From NCBI GenBank assembly GCA_019614645.1, contig JABWDB010000002.1:12437501-12501500 (forward strand): a DNA stretch of 64,000 bases, written 5' to 3'. This stretch comes from Stratiolaelaps scimitus. Its lineage: Eukaryota > Arthropoda > Arachnida > Mesostigmata > Laelapidae. The notes under the pieces were generated by a model. The model saw nothing but the letters and a program-made list of their open reading frames with translations. It did no database searches and was not told the origin of the DNA. Below, one piece after another: positions 43,044 through 55,644 of the stretch (position 1 is its first letter; each line of letters starts with the position of its first letter). Made by a program: the position numbers and the translations under genes.

Positions 43044-45426
43044 TACGAGAGTCAATCGAATTAACCAAGTTTCAAAGGGCGTACATGGTAATCTTGCGTA
43101 ATCTACATCTTCAAATATTCCAATAACGCTTCTAGTGAATATATGTATATATACATATACATGTATATATATTTTTCTTCCCGGTCACTGTTGTTCACTT
43201 TATATGAGAGCGTTAAACTTTGGGCAAGGTTGCAATCGATTCTGATCGCATGTTCATCTTTCTCCTATCTTATCTTCAGACTCTGAAACATCTTCAGCCC
43301 CGATCAGTCCCGCGGGATGGAGTCCCATGCCAGTGATTATGCCAGTCCCAATTCCTGCGCCAATGACCAGCATCGCGCCGGCAGCCCAGTTGTTGCCCGG
43401 TGCCCAACAACCCCAGTTCATCCAAACTACTCAGACGGCACAGACACAGCCGCTCCCGGAGCAAATCATGCAACAGCTACCACAGACGGTATCTCAGCAA
43501 ATGTTGCAACCGGCGTCACAACAACAGCAGCAACAAACTGTCCAGCAAACTTCGCAGCAACAGATTGGCCAACAGCAACAACAACAACAACAACCTCAGC
43601 AACAAATCCTCCAACAGCAGCAGCAGCAGCCACTGCAGCAGATTGTTCAGCAGCAACAGCAACAACCTCAGCAGCAGGTAGCACAGACAGCCCAGCGCAT
43701 CCAAGCTACGGGTTCGCAACAAATGTCGCAGGTTCCACAGCAAATCGTTCGCGTCCAGTCTCAGCCGTCTTCAGGGCGTACGTAATCATTCCCAACGAGG
43801 GCTCAATCATTTCGGTTTAATTTATATGGTAAATAGCAGTCCAGGTGTGCACAGGTGTCGAGCCCTTTGGTGGCCTGGTGGTGCATTCGTGTGCGCCTCG
43901 CAATCGGAGGAGACGGACGTAGGTGCACGGGTTCGATCCCCACCGTTGCCCACATTTGCATTTAGGGGTCCGTCTTACGAAGCAATGCTAAAAGCAGTTG
44001 TACCGTGGACGTCAAATGTTGGCTGAGAGTCAGCCCGAAAACCTCTAGGTGTGCATAGGTGCAACATGACGATCAGCGGTCATGCATTAAATGTTACTCG
44101 TTCGTTTAATCAACGTAATACAGCAGTAGCTATCGCACCCTGTGAATGATGAAGGATTTTAGTGGATGCAAACGACACAGACGAATGCCTAAATGTGCAG
44201 ACCGCTGTACGTGACGTACTTCTCAGCTATCCTAAACGATACGAAAATACAGTCAAAGTTTTGTATCGATATTAGGGCCCATTGGCATGACAATGAGATG
44301 TTTTGTATTATTTATTATTATTATAACATGCTGACACGTAAAACCGCTATCTGTATAATCTGCCTTCCTTTGGATTTATGGTCTCCTTGCACAGAAGTTC
44401 AGCAACGCCCGCAGCAGCAGCAGCAGCAACAACCGCAACAGATTCAGTCGTCACAACAGCAGCAGGCTCAGCAGCAGGCCCAGCAGCAGATTCAATCACA
44501 ACAGATTCATCAACAGCCACAATCTCAGCAGATGCAGTCGCAGCAACAGAATCAGCCCTGTACGTAAAAGCGTCCAATGTCGCCCTATAGTGTATATATA
44601 TATGTGTGTGTGTGAATAGATAGCTTAGGGTTGAAGTCGAACTCAAATTAAGGCTCAGCTGGAGGCGAATCGTGATAAGGAGATATAATTACTCGCTCAC
44701 GTATTGCTTATTGTAAAAGATACACCGACGATTAATCTATAATAGACCTGGCCGTCTCTGGTTTTGTATGGGCGAATCTCATCATTCAAAGATGAAGCAG
44801 TTTATAGACCATTGTAGCGTAGGGGAAACTCCAAACGATATCATGATTAGCAGCATCCATGACAACAAGACATATTCACGTACCAATACATTATAATTGA
44901 AATGCACCAAAAATATGTTCGGCGTCATAAAGTCTCACGTGGAGAAACGCCATGTGCAGTCGATACTTGAATTACAATCTTGTTTTCCCAAAATCATAAC
45001 TAATTTGTTCTTATACATATTATTTATATTGTATTATTGTTCTATTAAATTTAGTATATTGTACACACCGTTGTAATTACTCGAACAGAGTGAAAATAAA
45101 ACAAAATAATAATAATTAAATTTAGATAGACACAACGATGCTCATCGTACAATATACGAGCCCTACAATGACATAGTAGATAACTTAATTCATTTTTCAC
45201 TTGAATTTCATTCAGCGCTACCAATGCTGCCTGGGGTGCATCAGCAATCGCAGAGAGCTACTGGTATGCATTGCATTCATTGATTTGCTTTAATTAATGA
45301 CCTCATATCGAGCTAGTGTATCCCGAGGCTTATTATTAATCATCGAATGCATATCATATCTAATATGACAAGTGTTAAATATGGCAACCGTAGATGATAG
45401 TAATCTCATAACCTTTGATCTCACTG

Positions 45427-45460
<34 letters not shown>

Positions 45461-45581
45461 CAACTTATCACCGTTCGCAGCTCCGTCGACGAGTCCGACC
45501 AGCAACCGCCTGCCCGGGATGCCCACTCTACTTGAGATCAATCAACAACTGCAAAATGGTAACGGGCAGAAAACGGGGTAA
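41762..45581 (+). CDS. Secreted Gln/Pro-rich low-complexity protein, unknown function
   Basis: Six exons: 41762-41813, 42173-42817, 43280-43777, 44395-44559, 45216-45263 and 45481-45581 (TAA). Every junction is GT-AG and every intron is in phase 1, giving 502 residues. The first exon encodes an apparent signal peptide, MKAPSYTILLASAALVQG. Exon 2 is Ser/Thr/Pro-rich, with NAELLTYLLECIKH near its end holding the only obvious helical segment. Exons 3 and 4 are dominated by glutamine runs, with VQQ, IQQ and LQQ spacing and a Pro-rich start (PVIMPVPIPAPM). The last exon ends with PTLLEINQQLQNGNGQKTG. I recognise no family. Phase-1 introns and a signal peptide fit an extracellular matrix, cuticle, silk-like or salivary protein. 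The TATA-like 'tttatataag' at about 41680-41689 lies some 75 nt before the ATG. Confidence 0.8.
43845..44040 (+). repeat. tRNA-derived SINE, family A, copy 2
   Basis: It shares 'ggtggtgcattcg', 'gtgcgcctcg', 'cacgggttcgatc', 'aggggtccgtctta' and 'gcagttgtaccgtggacg' with the copy at 21930-22130. It lies in the intron between exons 3 and 4 of the Gln-rich secreted gene, in the sense direction. Confidence 0.8.
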
Positions 45582-48500
45582 AAATCGGCGCGACGGAGAC
45601 AATTCGAGCGACAATTTTCTCGTCTGATCCTTGGCGACCAGAAACGTACGGACTGCAACAAACCACATAGGCGGATGATACATAATAATAATAATAATGA
45701 GAAATAAGTAAACGGACAATAAAACAGGCAATTAAATGTTAAAGTCCACAAGTCAAGCTGTCAGTCGAGGTGCGAGCCCCATGATTCTAATCTTCCGACA
45801 TGCATTGTCACACAATGACGTGACATCAGTAGAAGGCTACTATTTCAAATAGAACTGAACATTAATTATTAACAATCCATTTTGCTAATATCGCTGGTTG
45901 TAATGGTAGCTTAAGAAATACATGGATGGTGTACATCGATTAGATGAATTCGATTTGGTTTCGTTAGGGGAACTGGATCTGTTTCGAGAAGCAGATGCTG
46001 AAGTGCAGAAAAAGCGTGTATATATATATATGCAATAATCAAACAAATTACAAAAAGGTCGTCAATGAGACCACATATAGATGTAGGTTATCGTGCCTCA
46101 AGAGCAGCTTTAAGGAGACTCGTCTCAAGTGTCTCTACCTTGCACCAGCCTCGCGCCAGCTGTCTGCATGTCTCCCACATCAGGAGACAAGACCTGAGCT
46201 GTAATACAACCGACGGCCATACATGCAGCCACAAGCCGGAACGAGGACCTACAACGGTTGGCACGAGTCGTATCGCTCGCAGGCTGAATGTGAGACCAAC
46301 CGGTGAAATCTTCTCAGTTGCCCATCGTTACTGTTGCGGTCCGCGTTCAAGTGGCAGTCGTTGAGGTCTGGTTCACACGGCCTAGTCGACACACACACAC
46401 ACACCCACCCGCACATAGAGTGCGGGGGCAGGCTATCATTCCTCTCCCGATGCGATTCGACTACAGGGGCCAAACTCTCTTTCATTGTCCTTACACGCAC
46501 CACCGCAGTCGGGTTTTAGCGCATTACTTGGCTAGAAATTCATTGGGATGCTGGACGGGTTCGATCGACTTGTCATCGGCCTAGCGACATGCCCTTTGGC
46601 TTGACTTTCGTTTCACGATCGTCCACCAATCGCAGTTCGGCCTGGTCCGACCTCTCCAGATGGATGATACCCAACCGAGATGATATCCAGCTTACGAGAA
46701 AGATATATGTATCGGGTTCTGACCAGCCAGTAACGAGAGCAGAACCCGTGTGCCGGGTTCCCGCTGTCTAAGCTATTTTCTATACACTCGCTGTTTTCGA
46801 ATGAACCAATCATTGCGTGCTATCGAGTTCTATCGTGAGGTCCAAATGACACCGCTGATATGTTGCTTATTGTTTACCTGTGCTCGGTAATTGCGCCCGA
46901 ACGAACGTACCCGAATTTGACTAGATCTGGCATTTATTCAACTAAATACACAATAATAAACTTCAATTTCGGAGTGCACGTTGTTATCCGAAGGATAAAG
47001 TCAACCCTGTGTCCACCTGAGCACTAAACGTAATAAAAACACTGCATAAGGTATCCTCTCGAATTAGTACTTCGACTCTGAAATGTCGAATTCAAATCAT
47101 AAATTCAAATGCTTATGCTACATACACTTGTGCGTTTAGTATGACATTGTTACACAGTATCAATGTCTCACTGACTAATAACTAATCAATGTAATTGGCG
47201 AGAGAGCAGCGCTTCTCCCTAAGTCAATATGCGCTGGCTTTTGTTCTTTGCGGGGGACATAGCATCTTTCGTCAGACGATGTAGAGGTGAACACACACTA
47301 TAATTTCTCGTTGTTTACATCGATGCTATATTTAGAACATGTGAGTTGCTCGCCCCGATTCGACATAACATTTTAGTCCGTTAAGCCAATCCCGTTCCGG
47401 GCCTCGACATCGTCGGCAAACATTGTGAACATTGTGTCGCGATGATATCGATTCGTAGTATTGAACAACGATTATCTGAGACCTGTTTGTTCGCTGCCGG
47501 GTCCGATCTTCTTTGCGAGATTCTTGATCTGGGTCAATCCGAAAATCGTGGTTGAAATAATGAATCATTTGCCATAGCACTCATATGCAATAATGTCTAT
47601 CTGGTGCTGCGTCACTCTGTTTTTTAAAAAATATACGATCAATCATATCGACGGTTAGCCTAAGTGACCAAGAGGTACAGACAACTGTACATTTCTAAGC
47701 GAGGACGAAGGCGGTATCAGGGTCCCGTATTTCACCTATGCGCTCATCCGCCCAATGTTTCGAGCTTTAAAGATGTATACAATGATTCGTTCGGAGGGTC
47801 TGTATACGAAAGATATTCAAAATATACAAGGCTAATACAAGTGTTCGAGTCAAAATTGTCGTTAATGCTGAAAATGACAAAAGCATAACACCAGACAATC
47901 TCGTATTTTTGACAACTTCTACATGCGATGTGGTTAAGGTTAGGTACACTGAGTTCTTGTGTAATTATATGCTTTTAACTGTGATATGTACACTTCGTTT
48001 GGGTAAACAAAGTGGTTTCCTAATTCAACTCAACTGAATCAGATAATCCCATAAAGAACTCCTTCGATTCGTTCACGATTGATGAAATATACAATAACAA
48101 CAATTTCTACCCAGGTTGTCACCTGGTAAATTTGTTCTCAATTAACCATGGTGACAATAGTTCGCTGACATCTGTCAAGCGTAGGCGTCTCGGCCCGCTG
48201 CGATGTGTGAACGTGCCAACACAACGGCGAGCGCATCCACTAAGGCGGGTGGTGGCTGAGGACAATCACCGAAACGCTAACACTGAAAGACACAATTACA
48301 CAGTTGCCTCTCCGCTTACCTCATCATCGCGTCGCTCGTAAGAACGAAAAACACCGCCTAACGCCGTTCTGTCTTGTGGCTCATTTCGCGACTGAAATGA
48401 GCGCCGGCGTCTTTCCTCCCCTTCGGCTGTATGTCGAGGACGACCCGTCCGAGCCTTTCCAAGGGTCGCTTAGGCAATGCCGACTCTCTGAGCTTAAGGC

Positions 48501-50328
48501 CGGCCAGGTAGGTGTCCAACACGTGCGGCGGTGTTAACGATCCTCTGACAGGTGCCGTACTCGCCGAGGCTGGCAGAGGCGGCGGCCATTGTCAAGTCGT
48601 TGAGATCTCGCTCTGCTTCGCGCCGCTCACAGGGCACGCGTTGAAGGCCCCAACAAGTGTAGTCTTCCCTGTCACACCGTCATGTTGTGCTTTGTCTAAT
48701 GAATGAGAAGGGCGGCAGCGACGAACCCGCCGGACCCAGCAGCAGAAGCGCTAACAATGCCCACACCTCACTCGGACACCTCATCGTTCTAACTGGCACG
48801 GCGGCAGTGAAGTGATGTGTTGTGACGGTACCATAGGCATTCATCACCGCCCGGAGCCTGAGCATTTCTGGACACGGCACTCGTTTGATATCCTTGATGA
48901 CAGCTCGCTAATGAGAATCGGGACTAACTGTTGTTTTATTGGTCGAGAGTGTCATTGTTCAAAGTGTTTCGCGACGATCTTTGACAGGATCCATCTGATT
49001 TCTGGGGAATGATGATGTCATATTTTACAAGTCTGCCTGTGTTACTTTGAAGTTGTCTATCATGTAGAGCGCTTTAGAATATAGAGTACTTGACTGCTCG
49101 TTTGTTGACACTTCTTGCGAAGTTTCGATATCTCTTACGAACACATTTATAGTATTAGCTAGGTAAGGACGATGCCTGGGGGAATGCCCGTCGTGCAACC
49201 CTATAGATTTACTATGTTTCCAGAATATCGTTTGGCCAAACTCGCCTCCCTAAGGGCACGTAGATATCTTCGTGTTAAAGGAAAAGTGCTTATTTTATAA
49301 CAAGGTTATCATATCGAGTTCCAGGGGAAAAACACGATCGAACCAAATTTGCAATAGTCCTCTGTGAGCTATAAATATCATCCCAAGACGTATACCTTTC
49401 ATTAGTAATCGAGATAAAGCTCATTTATCCCGAAGGAACACCTGAAGTCTTCATTGGCGTGAAATGGTGCCATCCAGTGTCCTACGTTCTTTGCCAATTA
49501 ACACCCGAAGGGCAGCTCTTCATCGCATATAGAGAATCTCATACGAATGAGATCACTTTACTGGCCCGCTCAAAGTAGACCCTCAGGCCCACCGTTGGGT
49601 CGTTAGGTAATCATGCCGTTTATTTTGTGCTATTTCGCTGTGTTCTCCCCAAGACAGCAAATGCTATCATCAGATATAATACATACAGTGCATTGGGCCA
49701 GGATCTCCGCAAACATTGCTCTTCTAGTGAGCATTAGGGCGAGCGCCTGCGAGGAGTTAATCACTCAGTTATGTGTTGGGTGTTGCTGCCTCTTGTCGAG
49801 GCTCATGTTTGCCTAACGGCCTATGACCGCCGCTTGGCAGAACGCTTTATGGCAATCGGCCTATGGACGTCTTCCTCAGACAGATTTGTGCGTGTGTGTA
49901 TGGGGTGCGTGCAGGTGCGCACCTTTTGGCAGGTCGATTTGTCGTCCACGTTCATTCTTCCGCGGCAAGCGGCAACTCTCATCGGGCGTCACCTGTTGTA
50001 GCTGTTGGGTGATCGGGCAATCTTGTCGCAGGGCTATGGCCGCGTGAAGCTGTGTTTGTGGGGTCTTCTCGGTAGGCCGTGTTGTCGCTGGCCAAACAAA
50101 TCTATACTATTTACAGCGGTCTCTCTCGCTCGCTCATTCTTTAGCTATCTCGCGTTTCTCTACAGTGCTGTTAGCCACCTGACAAATGAATAGACAGCCT
50201 ATCTCGTTCTTACTATCTCTCCCTTTATCTATGTATCGAGCCCGCTCTTCTTCTTAACTCGCTGGGTGGCGCCAAATGGTGAAATAGGAAACTGGACTAT
50301 TTCTTGTACCTTATATGCTCACGCTTAC

Positions 50329-50364
<36 letters not shown>

Positions 50365-53300
50365 ACACATCTTAAGTGATGATATGAATCAGAGCACCGG
50401 GGCAAGGAACACATAGCTACGGTGATCAGCGACTAGGTATGAGATAGCCGTCACCCAGTTACTGGATGATGACTCGAAATATGAGCTAACAGCCGCTCAA
50501 GTATAGGATACATGATTAGGAACTAAGTAGACAAATAATTGATGGATATTGAGGAGGGAATCAAATGATATAGGAGCGTATTTGAACACCGTATGGGCCT
50601 ACAGGTATACAAATACGTTTCTATGCGCTGGGATAATCTCGGAACTGGCTTAAGCACTGAGAGTTAAGCACATTTTCGGCTCTCAATGAGAACTCATGAA
50701 TGTTAGCGTGTGTCACGCATTGGTACACTGAATGCCGCTGTTGGGCCGTTGGACCAGAATCGATGCCCATGTAAATGTTAAATCACATTGGACAGCGGAT
50801 GGATGAGATTGTTCACGTGTTATACTCGAGTAGATTTAGGCGTTGTGAACACATGGCCATTGGCCTGATATGTAAGAACAAGGCTATCCTTATATGCTCT
50901 CCAGATGCCAAATCGTTGATCGCTGTGATGGTAAGGTGTAAATCCCTTGAAAGCTTGAGCAGCGTGGTCGCTGGGTATCCCCACTCTCAGATACAGAGAG
51001 AGAGAGAGACTCCATCGTCGGCAGCGACGCCTAGATAGTTCAGGACCGGTTTTTTTTTCAGGTTGGCTCTCAGCCTTAAATATTTCACTCAGTCAACGGT
51101 ATTGCTGTTGTATTATTTCGTAAGTCGGAAACCTAAACACAAATCTGCAACGGTAGGACTCCAGCACCTAGGTGCACCTACGCATCATCTTCAGTTGTAA
51201 GGCGCACTCGATTGCACTACGACACTGGTCTCGATAGACACTTCAGTACCTCGCTCACTGTCAAGTAAACTTTGACGTCTCTACAGTGCTCGAAGATCTC
51301 ACTATTGCCGCTATGCTATCTCGCTATTCACACGGGCTGTTGTCCACCCGAGGACAGCCGATGCATTTTGTCACCTTATTTCACGATATGTAACAAATGC
51401 ATACTTTAATATTTTGTATTAAAGGATTATTTGCATTTCTACTTGCACTACATATGAACATCCTGATTTTAGGTGTTTACTTATGAAGTAGATGGCCTCC
51501 TAATTTGCCTAAAGTTCTATTTATTATTAATCAGCTTACAGCATTCTCTATTCCAAACGGCGCAGAACCATTTCGATTGCACTACCTATTACTTCGATAA
51601 TGGTTGATCTCACACCATCTTTTAATCCATTACTATATTTTATTAATGTGAACGAACAGATTGTTTTATTGTATTTGATACGTGCGCAGCATTGACACAG
51701 TACATCTTCGATTGCTCAACGGTACTTATGCTGAGAGGTTTCAACTCTCGTAGGCAATTAATCAACGGGACCCTCCAGAATATCTATAGCATATAAAACA
51801 CCTACGGCCCTATATGGGAGTCCTATAGACAACGGCTCTCTCATGCAATTGTTTACCAATGTGCTACCGATGCACAACTGACATGCGATCCCATTTATCC
51901 CTCGAATTCGAGAAAATCGACCGCGCACATCGTGCGCCCCCCGCTCGGCGCCGGCTGTGGCCTCTATCGTCAATGCTACTCGTTCATGTATGATATACAT
52001 TGTAAGGCTAGCTTCCCTATTGACGTTTATGCAGCTCTATTTTCCGTCAACAAGCAGACGCTTATCTTTCCATCAGTCGATCTCACCTCGACATCGTCCT
52101 GATCGCCATCACTGCGTCAATCATTGCTGCCTATGCCAGCGTACGTTTCCGTGATCTCGCCCACCCCCCTTCTCTCTCTCTCTCTGTTTCTCGTGGTGTT
52201 TTTTATGTGTAATAGATGAGCCGGAATGCGGGACAGACTCCGACGTTCGAGGCTGACCCAGGCCAAACGGTCTCGTTGTAAGGTGAATCTTCACGCTTTT
52301 GTGCAGCTAGGAACGCCGACGAGTTGGCTGACATCAGTCGTACGTGGGCCAGCGGTTTGATGAGGGCCAGGTGAGTGGGCCAGTTTGCCTGGGTCTCCTC
52401 CACGAGCACCAGCACGGCTAGCACCAACATCACCACCAACACCAGCACAAAAACGCCTCCACTGCGGCCGCAAACGGCATCAAGCGTGAACGGCGCTGTT
52501 CGCCCGCCGTGGTCACAATCAGTCCAGGCTGATGCCATATTCGTTAGTAGGCCCACCCCATTAACAGTCTGTGCTAGAGCAGACGGTGGCCGGAATAGGT
52601 TAGGCGCGTTTCCGGAGAGTGCAGGCCGCAGCGTCCGCCGAGTTCGACAGCCAGTAATGGTTGTCGTCGCCGGTAGCTGCACCCACTGCCGGCAATGCCC
52701 ACCACCGCAATGGCTACCGATTCCTTCCTCCCTCAATCGTGCCTGAGTGGCAGCAGTGGTCCTAGCTGACGGCCGTGGCGAAGTTCCGCAGGCTGTGTGC
52801 CTGCCTGCCGGCTGTCGATCTCGTTGTCTGGGTATGTGACTGGAAGACGGGCGGAGGTTGTTGTCTGGCGGTGCCTTACGGCGGGTTTCGGCAGTGCTGG
52901 CTTCCGCTTCCGAAGCCTCGCAAAGCCCAGCGTTAACCGCCGTCTGAGGTTGGACCCTGCCAACGTTGAGAAACGATATCTAGCTAGCTGCCGGCGTATA
53001 GCCCGCTAGAGCGCCGGACCGCCCGCGCCCACAGCCCCGCGGCTGTGCGGCCGTCGACGCCGTCTCTGCCTCCACCGTCATGGCTGATATGCCCATAGTG
53101 GTAGTGGTAGTTGTTCTCCTCGTTCTCTTCGTCGCCGCCGGGTCCTATATTCCTTCCACCTCGCGCTCGCTAGCTCACTCTCTAACATTTGCCTCCCTAG
53201 CAGTTCTGTGAGCTGCTTCGAACCACGGCCTGTCCGTAGCTGCTGTTGGTAGTAGTGATGGCGGCAGCAGCAGCAGCAGCAGCAGCAGCCGCGGCATATC

Positions 53301-55644
53301 GCAACATAGATAGATATAGATATTTTTATTGGAGGGTGAAGCGCGAGTGATCGGCAGCCGGACTGCAGGGCCCTCCCTGCCCGGGGGACCCAAGGACTGC
53401 GGTTAGCCACAGTCATTGAAATAGAACCAGCAGCAGCAGCAGCCGCCGCAACGAAGAGGCCGTCGACAGCAAACCGACGAAGAAGCCAACCGAGCGAACT
53501 GGTAGGGCCACCCTCGCCGCCCTCTCTCTCTCTCATCTCAAATCGCTGAAAGCTGCTCGCCTTTCCAGCAGGGCACGGAGTCCGTGCTGTTGGCTACTAG
53601 AACGCCACATACGCACAGTTGACACTGTCGGGGCACAAAGTTCAGCCGCTACAGCCGCAACCGCCTGACGCCAAGGTATGTTTCTGAACACGACCACCCC
53701 CCTCCCATAACGAGTCCATTGATTCTACCTGGTGACGGAACAAGGGTTTCGTGCACCCCGCCGGCATGCCACCAGCGAAAACACGTCCGAAACTGTCCAG
53801 GCGTACGCGTGATCGGGGTGGCGTCTTTTCCTCTGCGAAATACCGGCATTAACAAGCTGCCATTCGCAACAAGCACAACGTAGCTTACCTTTCCAGTGTC
53901 ACCTGTTAGCTGTTGAACGTAAAAGGCATAACCAACGTACAGTGGTCGGAGTGACCTGCTTTGTGGATTTAAGCCACAACGATGCCGCCAAAGATGCGTG
54001 CCGTCAATCGGTGTGACAGGTGCTGGCTCTGTCATGATTCGGAGACAATTCGGTCTTCAAGTGAATTTGAAGTGTGTCTTGCTGCAGTGGACGCGAAATC
54101 CCGAGGTGTCTGTGCGTACGGTATATCCGCGACACCCTGGGATACGGCAGTCTGTGGAAATTGTAGGTGAACATTACTTACCTTGGTGGCGAAATTACCT
54201 CGACAGGTGGCCTAGTAGGTTTCTGTGGAGAAAATTTCCCAGATCGATTATCTGTGTTATTAACTATCATTCGATGTTTTCAATTTACAAAGAAAAAAAA
54301 ACTACCTTTGATTAGAATGGATGAAATTTAGGTTCTACACGTCTTTGCGTGGCTTTATCGCCTGAAGTAGCAACCTTATCAGCGCATAACCTAATATAGC
54401 ATTTTTCTCCTTTACGGTTAATCAGTTTTATCACGCTTATCGCAACTCAGGCAACAAATGGGATCCTGGAGAGGCGATTTCGCAGGAACGGCCTCACTCC
54501 GCGCGCTCGACACTCCTTATCTGTTTCAATTCCCCTCCTGAATGTATATCTAGGCCATATTTAGGCCTGAAGAAGGGCCAAGGCCTATCCGGGTGAGGCC
54601 CCGCCCAATCGGTGCTAGGCGTGGGTGGTCAGCCGTTCTTGAGACCCTTAGAAAGGCGCTGCCTCGGGAAATAACAGCGTGTGACCTCATCGAGTCCTAC
54701 GACTGCCGAGGGCACCATATTGGCTCTCGACGTTTCTCGCCTTACTTTGAACTTCCTGACCTCTGTTAGACATACGAGCTCGCCCTGTTTCTTCTTATCT
54801 AACCCTATTTGCTCTACCTGTAAATCACGTTATTCAAATATCTTGCTGTAAACGTCCTTAGGGAGTAAAGAGATACCTTCTCTAATCTTTCTTGTAACTG
54901 ACACCCATCATTTTAGTGGTCCGCGGCATGCCCCGACCTTTTGACGTTTTGTGATAGAATTCCTTCGAGAGGATCTCCCTTTTTCTCCGCAGACGTCAAT
55001 AACAAGAAGACGCAAAGAGGATGCCACGGTCCAAGGGCGCACTTGAGCATGACGGATATTTACGGATCTTTCTGAAGGGCTGTCGCACCCAGATCGCACT
55101 AATAAAAGTGGCAGAAAGAGAGTCAACGAAATGATGATGCTAAACCTCAAACACCGGATTATGTTTCGAACCGTTCACATCAATTGCAATACAGGACAGT
55201 GGCAATGTAACAACCGTGGATAATTTTCAGGCTCCGCTGCGTCTCCACTGTACCCGTGAATTATCTTAAATTGACATTCGGCGTTGGGTAGGGCTGGACT
55301 AAGATGGGGATCCAAACAGATGAAAATCGACTCGCGATGAACGCGCGAGGAACAATACCTCCCATTGGTCTCATGGATTGGCGTTCAGCCGTGCCTGAGA
55401 CATACATAGATAGCTCGTGGTTCATTAGATCGTGGCAGCCTCACCGCGAAGTCCTTGACGGCTGTAAATTATTCTGCGTTTATTATCAGCAACGATTCTA
55501 TAATAATCACATCGGCAGCCGATATTTATAGTTATGTAATTATCATGTCCGGCTGAGTGGTGGCTATCAATGAGTGCATGAACGAATGACTCGTTGATCT
55601 TTTTAATGTGGATTCATTTCTGTCTGTATTCGGATTCTCGGCAG
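45582..55644. other. About 10 kb without a recognisable gene
   Basis: I read both strands here and found no domain and no consistent exon chain. The part from 52200 to 53700 is GC-rich with (CAG)n at about 53261-53290 and 53430-53443, and looks like a promoter/5' UTR, most likely of troponin T downstream. A good donor (CCAAG|GTATGT) at 53675-53676 could end a noncoding first exon. A 177-codon minus-strand frame at 52203-52736 overlaps a 123-codon plus-strand frame; neither is convincing. (TA)n occurs at about 50330-50350. Confidence 0.45.
53261..53290. repeat. (CAG)n tract in GC-rich region
   Basis: A run of about nine CAG units, with a second, shorter run near 53430-53443. Both lie in the GC-rich block upstream of troponin T. 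On the minus strand they encode poly-Leu/poly-Ala/poly-Cys artefacts. Confidence 0.9.

Noticed and set aside
52203..52736. 177-codon minus-strand frame overlapping a 123-codon plus-strand frame
   Set aside because: Both lie in GC-rich low-complexity DNA, have no recognisable domain, and are open on opposite strands at once, as expected from composition.
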